From the NCBI GenBank assembly GCA_947175715.1, contig CAMWOD010000105.1:1-5339 (forward strand): 5,339 nucleotides of DNA, read 5' to 3'. The position numbers and the translations under genes are program-made. The notes beneath the pieces are model-generated. The model made no database searches, was not told where the DNA came from, and was given only the letters and a program-made list of their open reading frames with translations. Shown here one piece after another: positions 1-5,339 of the stretch (the stretch's first letter is position 1; every line of letters begins with the position of its first letter). This DNA is from an uncultured Porphyromonadaceae bacterium. Its GTDB lineage: Bacteria; Bacteroidota; Bacteroidia; Bacteroidales; Muribaculaceae.

Positions 1-1260
1 CCGATAGCGATACTTTTTTCCCGGGGATTCCTGGTGATTTCGGGCGTCGTATCGGGCAGCGAAATTTCATTTTTTTCCCTCGATAGCGCCGACCTTGAGG
101 AGCTTGAGGAGTCGCATCCCACTAAAGGTGAACAGATTACTGGCATAATGAGCAAGCCTGAAAAATTTCTTGCCACCATTCTCATTGCCAACAATCTGGT
201 AAATATCACAATCGTTATCATCCTCAGCTACGCACTATCGCCGCTATTTGAAGGGATGCCCGATTGGGCCGAATTTGTGCTGCAGACGGTGCTCCTCACA
301 TTCCTCATCCTTCTTTTTGGTGAGATTATACCCAAACTTTACGCCAACAACAACCCAAAGGGATGGGCTCTGAACTCACTACCCGGCATTAATGCGCTGC
401 TCGCTATTTTCTCACCATTGTCATCACTGTTGGTAAAAAGCAACTGGCTTGTAAACAAGGTAGTAACCCGACGAGCAGAGAAGATCTCAACCGACGAGCT
501 TTCGCAAGCGCTCGAGCTTACTTCAATTCAGGAGGGTGAGCAGAAGGATATGCTCGAAGGCATTCTAAAATTCGGCGACACCACGGCATCCGAAATCATG
601 ACTCCCCGCGTCGACATCACCGATATTTCGATCGCCACACCATTCGACAAGGTGATGGAAATCGTGATCGAGAGCGGCTATGCCCGTATCCCTGTGTATG
701 AGAATACCCAGGACGATATCAAGGGTATACTATATTCACGCGACCTCCTACCCTACGTCGATAAGCTCGACCCCAACTTCGAGTGGCAGAAACTCATCCG
801 CAAGCCCTACTTCGTGCCTGAGTCGCGCCAGATCGACGACTTGCTCGAAGATTTCCGTAAACTCAAGATTCACCTCGCCATCGTAATCGACGAGTACGGT
901 GGCACACAGGGTATCGTCACCCTTGAGGATGTACTCGAGGAGATAGTAGGCGACATCGACGACGAATACGACGACGAGGAGAAAACCTACAAACGCTTGG
1001 CCGACAATACTTATATATTCGAGGGTAAAACATTGCTCACCGACTTCTTCCGCATCACCGAGCAAGACCCCGAGCTATACGAGCCTGTTGCCGCCGACTG
1101 TGAAACGCTGGCAGGTATGCTATTAGCTATAAAGGGCGACTTCCCCAAGGAGAAGGAGCCGCTGGTATATGGCCGTTGCCGCTTCCTGGTGCTCGACGTG
1201 GAGCATCACCGCATCACCAGTGTGCGCGTAAAGGTGATGGACGAGAACCAGCACATGTAA
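1..1260 (+). CDS. gldE: GldE: CNNM/CBS/CorC-type membrane protein (5' end outside window)
   Basis: The frame is open from base 1, so the true start is upstream. A GTG at 34 would give 408 residues, but it falls inside the first hydrophobic segment (residues before it read PIAILFSRGFL), so I treat the gene as 5'-truncated, with 419 residues visible. Numbering from base 1, there is an N-terminal CNNM/DUF21 membrane domain (about 1-150) with the family motif GSEISFFSL (18-26), two strongly hydrophobic stretches near 55-80 and 90-110, and GEIIPK. A CBS pair follows (about 195-320), opening with EIMTPRVD and closing with DEYGGTQGIVTLEDVLEEI near 297-315. A CorC/HlyC C-terminal domain covers about 330-415. 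CorC/TlyC-like proteins are linked to Mg/Co homeostasis or efflux. In Bacteroidota this family member next to gldD is GldE, an inner-membrane protein associated with gliding and type IX secretion. The gldD neighbour 17 bases downstream supports GldE over a generic hemolysin-C protein. Confidence 0.9.
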   Translation, partial: PIAILFSRGFLVISGVVSGSEISFFSLDSADLEELEESHPTKGEQITGIMSKPEKFLATILIANNLVNITIVIILSYALSPLFEGMPDWAEFVLQTVLLTFLILLFGEIIPKLYANNNPKGWALNSLPGINALLAIFSPLSSLLVKSNWLVNKVVTRRAEKISTDELSQALELTSIQEGEQKDMLEGILKFGDTTASEIMTPRVDITDISIATPFDKVMEIVIESGYARIPVYENTQDDIKGILYSRDLLPYVDKLDPNFEWQKLIRKPYFVPESRQIDDLLEDFRKLKIHLAIVIDEYGGTQGIVTLEDVLEEIVGDIDDEYDDEEKTYKRLADNTYIFEGKTLLTDFFRITEQDPELYEPVAADCETLAGMLLAIKGDFPKEKEPLVYGRCRFLVLDVEHHRITSVRVKVMDENQHM

Positions 1261-1277
1261 CCCGACGTATATATTAT

Positions 1278-1913
1278 ATGCGTTACCTTATATTCATATC
1301 AGCTGTCGCATCACTGCTTGCCGCCTGCGGCCAACGCAGCGACAGTGGCATCTGGAGCGACACCACACCCGCGGTGTCCTACACTCCCGTGCCCAAGCCT
1401 ACGGCCTATCCCCGTCTGCCAATCTACGACACTGCGATGGTAGTGGTTGAGCAAGCTCCCGTCCACTGGCTGGCCAATGCTCAGGCTCAAGTTGCCCTCC
1501 CCGAACGCAGCGGCTCAGACGACGGTTCAACCCGCTGGCTCAATATCGATTATCCCGACTACGGCATCATATTATACTGTACATTCACTAACGTAGACCC
1601 CTTAAAAAGAGAGGAAGTGATTGTCAACCGCACTGAGCGCATGAGCCTCAATGCCGGAGGAAATTCCACTGAAATAATCGAACTTGAGAGCGACGGTGGA
1701 TTTCACTCCAACCTACTCGTCACCTCTCACGGCACAGTCAATCCCCTGCAATTCCTCTCAACCGACGGAGACCGTTGGGTAGTGAGCGGCACCGCGTTCC
1801 TCAAGCACGCTCCTCGACCCGGAACCGAAGACTCCATCGCCCCCGCCATCCAAGCCGTCCAAGCCGACCTGCTCCGCTCCCTCACCCACCTAAAACTTAG
1901 GGCGGAAATCTGA
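1278..1913 (+). CDS. gldD: GldD: gliding motility-associated lipoprotein
   Basis: This is a 211-residue lipoprotein. The ATG at 1278 is chosen because it gives a proper signal peptide: Arg2, a hydrophobic core, then lipobox L-A-A-Cys17. The frame is open upstream to 1176, but that would overlap gldE and bury the signal peptide. Mature landmarks recalled from GldD proteins are YTPVPKP (35-41, compare YTPKPRGY), WLNIDYPDYG (87-96, compare WINIDFP), a segment reading QFLSTDGDRWVVSGTAFL (158-175), and a C-terminal helix beginning DSIAPAIQAVQADLL (185-199). These match the GldD family by memory, not by a search. GldD was found in Flavobacterium gliding and is encoded with gldE; it is expected to be anchored to a membrane facing the periplasm, and its biochemical role is unknown. 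The A/T-rich leader without Shine-Dalgarno is normal for Bacteroidota. Its last seven codons and stop overlap the convergent ATPase gene. Confidence 0.85.
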   Translation: MRYLIFISAVASLLAACGQRSDSGIWSDTTPAVSYTPVPKPTAYPRLPIYDTAMVVVEQAPVHWLANAQAQVALPERSGSDDGSTRWLNIDYPDYGIILYCTFTNVDPLKREEVIVNRTERMSLNAGGNSTEIIELESDGGFHSNLLVTSHGTVNPLQFLSTDGDRWVVSGTAFLKHAPRPGTEDSIAPAIQAVQADLLRSLTHLKLRAEI

Positions 1914-2666
1914 GGCGGTGGGGTCATAAACCACGTGGCGGTCGGCAAACAATGATGGTAAGCCATTTTCATCTGTTGCGAGCTGAGCGGGAGTACCCGA
2001 AATCACTCCGCCATCTTTGCGCATAAGCCACAGCGTGTCGGCCATTGTCACCGCCGAAGCCACATCGTGGGTGGAAATTAGCATCGACACCCCATGCTCA
2101 CGACTCAACTGCTTTAATAGCGACATCACCTCAAGGCGGCTCGCCACGTCGAGAAAAGCCGTTGGCTCATCCATGACTATCAATGGCGTCTGCTGTGCCA
2201 AGGCCCTTGCTATCATAGCCTTTTGGCGCTCCCCATCCGATAGCTGCGCCACCATCTTTGACGCAAGCGACCCGATTCCGGCAATGCTCATCGCCTCATC
2301 CACTTTTTGGCGGTCGTCGCTATGCAGGCGTCCGAAAAATCCTGTGTGCGGTTGTCGACCCAACGCCACAAGCTCCCTCACGGTAAGTGCCCCGGCCATT
2401 GTAGTATCGGTATAGACCAACGCCACTTTTCGTGCAAGCTCACGAGGCGAATATGCTCGCAGCAACTTATTGTCAATCATCACCATGCCGCCGAGCGGAG
2501 GCTGCACACCGCTCACAGTGCGCAGCAGCGTTGACTTTCCAGCGCCATTGGGCCCGAGCAGACACACCATTTCGCCCCGACGCACCTCAAGATTGAGATC
2601 GGTCTGTACAGCATTACCGCCGTATCCTATTGTGAGCTGTGAAGTTGAGAGAATCGGTGTGCCCAT
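1890..2666 (-). CDS. ABC transporter ATP-binding protein, FecE/BtuD/HmuV type
   Basis: This 258-residue cytoplasmic ATPase would power the importer formed with the two genes upstream. Visible motifs are Walker A GPNGAGKST (38-46), an ABC signature in the variant form LSDGE (142-146), Walker B LIVMDE (162-167) with catalytic Glu167, D-loop FLD (171-173) and H-loop His200 in STHD. TVRELVALGRQP (95-106) is typical of the iron/B12 importer ATPases. The Q-loop position, judged by alignment to FecE-like proteins with LLPQ, reads LVYT, so Thr86 appears to replace the usual Gln. The ATG at 2666 lies one base after the permease stop, consistent with coupled translation. The gene ends in TAG at 1890, inside the 3' end of gldD on the other strand. 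Length is normal for the family. Substrate cannot be assigned between Fe-siderophore, heme and cobalamin, so no gene symbol is given. Confidence 0.93.
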   Translation of the reverse strand: MGTPILSTSQLTIGYGGNAVQTDLNLEVRRGEMVCLLGPNGAGKSTLLRTVSGVQPPLGGMVMIDNKLLRAYSPRELARKVALVYTDTTMAGALTVRELVALGRQPHTGFFGRLHSDDRQKVDEAMSIAGIGSLASKMVAQLSDGERQKAMIARALAQQTPLIVMDEPTAFLDVASRLEVMSLLKQLSREHGVSMLISTHDVASAVTMADTLWLMRKDGGVISGTPAQLATDENGLPSLFADRHVVYDPTASDFRPKF

Positions 2667-2667
2667 A

Positions 2668-3702
2668 TCAGTTGAAATAAGATAGTCGGCGGCGAGCCAC
2701 CAGAATGTATATTATCACGGGCACACCTATCACCGGGGTTATAGCATTGATGGGAATTACCCCACCCATCGACGGCAACACCGAAATAAGGGCGCAGAGT
2801 AGCGCCACAGCACTGCCGCACAATGCCGTGGCAGGAAGCAATATATTATGGTTTGACGTACCCATTATCATGCGGGTAATGTGGGGTACAACCAGACCGA
2901 TAAATCCGATAGGGCCGCAAAACGCTGTCACAACGGCCGTGAGAACTCCAGCCAAAAGCAGTAGCAAATGGCGCACGGCCTTGACATTAAATCCCATGCT
3001 CTGAGCATAACGCTGACCCAGCAGCAGTGCGTTGAGCGGCTTTATCATCAACATTGACGCTCCAAGCGCGGGGAGAGTCACCGCCGCCATCACTCCCACC
3101 CTGCTCAGCGTGAGTGACGAGAATGTGCCCAGCCCCCACAGCATGAAGCCGTGCACCCCCTCCTGTGTGGCAAAAAAGTTGAGAAGCGCTATCACCGACG
3201 AGGCCAGATACCCCACCATTATGCCTACAATCAGCAGCATAGCCGTTGAGCGCACTAACGCCGAAAAAAACATAAGCAGCAGTATCACGCACATAGCACC
3301 CACAACTGCGGCCGTGATAGTCGCGACATATTGGCCCGCAACTCCTAATGCGCTGCCCAGCCCGAGCATCACAATGGCCACACCGAGCGATGCGCCAGTC
3401 GACACACCCAGTATAGACGGCCCCGCAAGAGGGTTACAGAAGGTGGTTTGAAGCAGCAGTCCCGCCACTGATAGTGCAGCGCCGGTCAGCAGCGCCGCAA
3501 GGGCCATCGGGAGTCGTAGCTCGATTACTATCATGCGCCATCCAGGCTCACTTACCTCCTGCCCCGTGAGCGATTTTACCACTTCTTCGAATGGTATGTC
3601 GACAGGCCCGTACACCAGGCATAGCGGCACCAACAGTACCACAGAAATAGCAAGCAAAGTGAAGCCTGATATATGCCTGAATTGTTGATGATTAGCGGGC
3701 AT
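2668..3702 (-). CDS. FecCD/BtuC-family ABC transporter permease
   Basis: This 344-residue, strongly hydrophobic inner-membrane protein is the transmembrane part of the importer; the family usually has about ten helices and works as a homodimer. Family landmarks in order are LRLPMALAALLTGAALSVAG (62-81), NPLAGPSILGVSTGASLG (90-107), GPIGFIGLVVPHITR (263-277, the cytoplasmic coupling region in BtuC/FhuB) and IPINAITPVIGVPVIIYIL (316-334) near the C-terminus. The length is typical. The ATG at 3702 lies inside the end of the binding-protein gene, an 11-base overlap in a different frame, and the TGA stop is one base before the ATPase start. This spacing implies stoichiometric, coupled expression. 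There is no Shine-Dalgarno-like sequence before the start. Family assignment is firm; substrate is not shown by the sequence. Confidence 0.93.
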   Translation of the reverse strand: MPANHQQFRHISGFTLLAISVVLLVPLCLVYGPVDIPFEEVVKSLTGQEVSEPGWRMIVIELRLPMALAALLTGAALSVAGLLLQTTFCNPLAGPSILGVSTGASLGVAIVMLGLGSALGVAGQYVATITAAVVGAMCVILLLMFFSALVRSTAMLLIVGIMVGYLASSVIALLNFFATQEGVHGFMLWGLGTFSSLTLSRVGVMAAVTLPALGASMLMIKPLNALLLGQRYAQSMGFNVKAVRHLLLLLAGVLTAVVTAFCGPIGFIGLVVPHITRMIMGTSNHNILLPATALCGSAVALLCALISVLPSMGGVIPINAITPVIGVPVIIYILVARRRLSYFN

Positions 3703-4801
3703 GTCGATAATATCGCAGTTCTCCGGGCTTTTCGGGGTGGAACATCAAGTAGTAGTCGAGCAGCAGTCGTTCGGGGTGGAAAGGAAACTCCTCAAAGAGC
3801 ATCGATGAAGATGTATCTACACCATACACATTGTCATCGCTGAACGCTTTAATTTCCTTATATAGTGGGTTTTCCGAGGCGAGATTGTCGCGCGACAGAT
3901 CGTAGCCGTAGGTTTTCACAAGCCATACATCAGCCTTCGAACCACGGTCAAGCACTTGCTCCACACTCAGAGGCACCGACCCCGAGGCTGTGTCGTCGCG
4001 CCATAAATAGAGACCTCCGGCGTCCTCAATCATTCTTGCCATATAGCTTGCGCCACCAGGCACATACCATATACCATCCGAACTTTTCTCGGTGAGTACC
4101 AATGGCCGGTAGTCAACGTCGGAAGCCTCTTTGGAAATATTTTCGTACTCCTTTACAACATTGTCATAAATGCTGCGTGCCTTCACCGGCTCACCATAAA
4201 GCTGGCCAATGAGCAGCATCCATTCGGCGCGGCCCAATGGGGTTCCCTCCATCCAGTCGGCCATCGCAATTTCCTGGCCGTTAGTGCCTTTCAGCTCAAG
4301 CGATGTACGTCCCTCATAGGGTGTATATAATACAGCGTCGGGGTTGACCATCACAATCTTCTCGATAGTTGGTGCCATCGACGAGCCCACATCGGCAACC
4401 TTGCCATCACTGAGTCGCGCTACTATCTCAGGCATATTGATATACGACGCATCGGCAACCCCTTTCACGGCCTTGATAGCGCCTAACTCATCTATAGCGC
4501 CCAGGTGCACACTGCTCATCACCACAGTATTGCGCAGCGGAGTCTCCAACCTCACGCCTTGAGGCGCATCGGCTGGAAGTTCAGTACCTGCAGGGTAAAT
4601 AACGAGCCGCTGCAACACCTCGGTGGTGTCCCAAGGGTTGAGAATATCGGCCACACGGTACTCCCCGGCATCAACAAGCGTAAGGAGCTGTGCATGCTTG
4701 GTGAGAGTATCACCATGCACCGACTCCATAGCTCCCTTGCCGCTGACACACGATGTCATGACCACGCTTACAAGCATGGCGAGCGATAACCAGGCTTTCA
4801 A
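3692..4801 (-). CDS. Periplasmic substrate-binding lipoprotein of Fe-siderophore/B12 type ABC importer (TTG start)
   Basis: This 369-residue protein would capture the substrate and deliver it to the permease. The signal peptide MKAWLSLAMLVSVVMTSC ends at lipobox Cys18, so it is probably a membrane-anchored lipoprotein. The start codon is TTG (4801-4799), overlapping the cdd stop. The first in-frame ATG (codon 9) would leave only nine residues before the Cys and no positive charge, so TTG is preferred. Features of the helical-backbone binding-protein class (PF01497, BtuF/FecB/FhuD) are NTVVMSSVHLGAIDELGA near 91-108, ARLSDGKVADVGS (128-140), a VNPDAVLY segment (152-159), GTPLGRAEWMLLIGQLYG (186-203, where Glu193 is a candidate permease-contact glutamate), DGIWYVPGGASYMARMIEDA (242-261), and a C-terminal EFPFHPERLLLDYY (338-351). 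It is longer than proteobacterial BtuF because of an N-terminal part of about 60 residues, which I believe is usual for Bacteroidota members. Substrate is undetermined. Confidence 0.88.
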   Translation of the reverse strand: MKAWLSLAMLVSVVMTSCVSGKGAMESVHGDTLTKHAQLLTLVDAGEYRVADILNPWDTTEVLQRLVIYPAGTELPADAPQGVRLETPLRNTVVMSSVHLGAIDELGAIKAVKGVADASYINMPEIVARLSDGKVADVGSSMAPTIEKIVMVNPDAVLYTPYEGRTSLELKGTNGQEIAMADWMEGTPLGRAEWMLLIGQLYGEPVKARSIYDNVVKEYENISKEASDVDYRPLVLTEKSSDGIWYVPGGASYMARMIEDAGGLYLWRDDTASGSVPLSVEQVLDRGSKADVWLVKTYGYDLSRDNLASENPLYKEIKAFSDDNVYGVDTSSSMLFEEFPFHPERLLLDYYLMFHPEKPGELRYYRHAR

Positions 4802-5271
4802 AACTCTACGAAAGCAAATGGAACCAACGATTTTACCGATGGCAGCAGGTACAAAACTTTGCGCCCCACCAGTATCACACGCACGTCGCGTCCGGCCAGC
4901 TTCTCATATTCGAGCAACGCCTGTCGGCACGCTCCACATGGCGCGCACGGCTCCTCCAACTCCTTGCCGTCAGTGCCCACAGCGGCTACGGCTATAGCGC
5001 AGAAGCGAGCGTCGGGATAAGTGGCATGAGCGTAGTAGCATGCCGTGCGTTCGGCACAAGTGCCCGAGGGGAACGCAGCGTTCTCCTGGTTGGCTCCGGT
5101 TATAATCTCTCCGTTGTCGAGCAGTATGGCCGCTCCGACATTAAACTTGCTATAAGGAGCGTAGGCTCGGGCCGTAGCCTCGAGAGCCTTGTCGACGAGT
5201 TGGCGGTCCTGCTCATCAAGCTCCTGATATTGAGCCTCGATGTAAGGTATTTTTATCTCTTTTTCGGTCAT
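4798..5271 (-). CDS. cdd: Cytidine deaminase
   Basis: This 157-residue cytosolic enzyme deaminates cytidine and deoxycytidine to uridine and deoxyuridine in pyrimidine salvage. The zinc and catalytic motifs are intact: TCAERTA (71-77) supplies Cys72 and catalytic Glu74, and PCGACRQ (111-117) supplies Cys112 and Cys115. The substrate-binding region is FNVGAAIL (43-50) and GANQENAAFPSG (59-70). The length fits the homotetrameric three-cysteine class. The ATG at 5271 is the first gene start on this strand after an AT-rich leader. Its TGA stop (4800-4798) overlaps the TTG of the binding-protein gene by four bases, making cdd the first gene of the importer operon. No functional link between pyrimidine salvage and metal/cobalamin import is evident, so the pairing may simply be a conserved or chance operon arrangement. 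Confidence 0.95.
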   Translation of the reverse strand: MTEKEIKIPYIEAQYQELDEQDRQLVDKALEATARAYAPYSKFNVGAAILLDNGEIITGANQENAAFPSGTCAERTACYYAHATYPDARFCAIAVAAVGTDGKELEEPCAPCGACRQALLEYEKLAGRDVRVILVGRKVLYLLPSVKSLVPFAFVEF

Positions 5272-5286
5272 GAGGTATAGTTTATG

Positions 5287-5307
5287 ACAACAATTTAAAA
5301 TAGTTGT
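5287..5307. promoter_or_regulatory. 21-base imperfect palindrome upstream of cdd, possible operator
   Basis: The site is centred on base 5297, with outer arms ACAAC (5287-5291) and GTTGT (5303-5307) and inner arms ATTT (5293-5296) and AAAT (5298-5301). Nine of ten base pairs match; only 5292/5302 (A opposite A) fails. The symmetry around a single central base suits a dimeric DNA-binding protein better than an RNA hairpin, which would have no room for a loop unless inner pairs open. It lies 16-36 bases upstream of the cdd start, over the likely transcription start. It does not resemble the Fur box or a CRP/FNR site that I know. The regulator is unknown. Confidence 0.4.
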
Positions 5308-5311
5308 ACCG

Positions 5312-5319
5312 CGAATTTA
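5312..5319 (-). promoter_or_regulatory. Possible -7 element of the cdd-importer operon promoter
   Basis: Read on the minus strand this is TAAATTCG, one mismatch from the Bacteroidota primary-sigma -7 consensus TAnnTTTG. A start site about seven bases further on would fall near 5305 and leave a leader of roughly 34 bases, overlapping the palindrome. The matching -33 TTTG element would lie at or beyond the window edge, so it cannot be checked. This is a weak call from motif and position only. Confidence 0.25.
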
Positions 5320-5331
5320 TAGAAAATTTTG

Positions 5332-5339
5332 TACTTTTG
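5332..5339 (+). promoter_or_regulatory. Possible -7 promoter element facing out of the window (divergent gene)
   Basis: The last eight bases read TACTTTTG, an exact fit to the Bacteroidota -7 consensus TAnnTTTG on the plus strand. The expected -33 TTTG at 19-21 bases upstream is absent; the nearest TTG is at 5304-5306, 25 bases away. If real, it would drive a gene to the right of the window, divergent from cdd. The transcription start would lie outside the window. Confidence 0.25.

Noticed and set aside
748..1065. Open reading frame antisense to gldE
   Set aside because: It runs opposite the conserved CBS-domain region and its translation resembles no protein family; the gldE frame explains the sequence.
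1176..1277. N-terminal extension of gldD overlapping gldE
   Set aside because: The extension is Arg/His-rich and would bury the clear lipoprotein signal peptide that begins at 1278.
2017..2534. Plus-strand open frames opposite the ATPase gene
   Set aside because: They are rich in Ser, Thr, Arg and Cys without domain motifs, as expected of antisense frames in GC-rich coding DNA, and lie over intact ATPase motifs.
3032..3451. Plus-strand 139-codon open frame opposite the permease gene
   Set aside because: The opposite strand encodes the conserved permease motifs; the antisense product is low-complexity and has no recognisable feature.
3732..3782. Short direct repeat TCGGGGTGGAA occurring twice
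   Set aside because: Both copies encode Phe-His-Pro-Glu in the C-terminal part of the binding protein (341-344 and 354-357); this is coincident codon use in a repeated tetrapeptide, not a mobile-element or attachment repeat.
5272..5339. Cobalamin or other riboswitch upstream of the importer operon
   Set aside because: The leader visible here is too short and AT-rich and shows no B12-box-like or other aptamer sequence.

Overview
The window looks like a chromosomal segment from a gut-type Bacteroidales bacterium, possibly Muribaculaceae or a relative. The evidence is a GldE/GldD pair (a Bacteroidota-specific association), a FecBCD/BtuFCD-type ABC transporter with Bacteroidota-like features, no Shine-Dalgarno-like sequence before any start, and promoter-like TAnnTTTG motifs in the one intergenic region. 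The family placement is an inference from gene content and cannot be fixed from this sequence alone. Coding density is very high: only about 85 bases lie outside genes. No RNA gene, mobile element, CRISPR array or terminator was seen.

Left part (1-1913, + strand): a CBS-domain/CorC-type membrane protein, GldE, whose 5' end lies outside the window, followed 17 bases later by the lipoprotein GldD. In gliding Bacteroidota these two work together in motility and type IX secretion. In gut Bacteroidales they are retained without known gliding, so their role here is open.

Right part (1890-5271, - strand, read from right to left): a compact four-gene operon. It runs cytidine deaminase (cdd), then periplasmic substrate-binding lipoprotein, then FecCD/BtuC-family permease, then ABC ATPase. 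The junctions are a 4-base overlap, an 11-base overlap and a 1-base gap, so the four genes are almost certainly co-transcribed and probably translationally coupled. The last three form a complete importer for an iron-siderophore, heme or cobalamin-like substrate; the substrate cannot be decided from the sequence. The binding protein appears to start with TTG inside the cdd stop codon.

The gldD and ATPase genes converge and overlap tail to tail by 24 bases with no terminator between them. Upstream of cdd, bases 5272-5339 are AT-rich and hold a 21-base near-perfect palindrome (possible operator), a possible -7 promoter element for the cdd operon, and a possible divergent -7 element at the window edge. 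I found no clear candidate for a wholly new biological system. The points most worth a second look are the palindrome, the missing Q-loop glutamine in the ATPase, the TTG-start coupling of cdd to the importer, and the convergent overlap.
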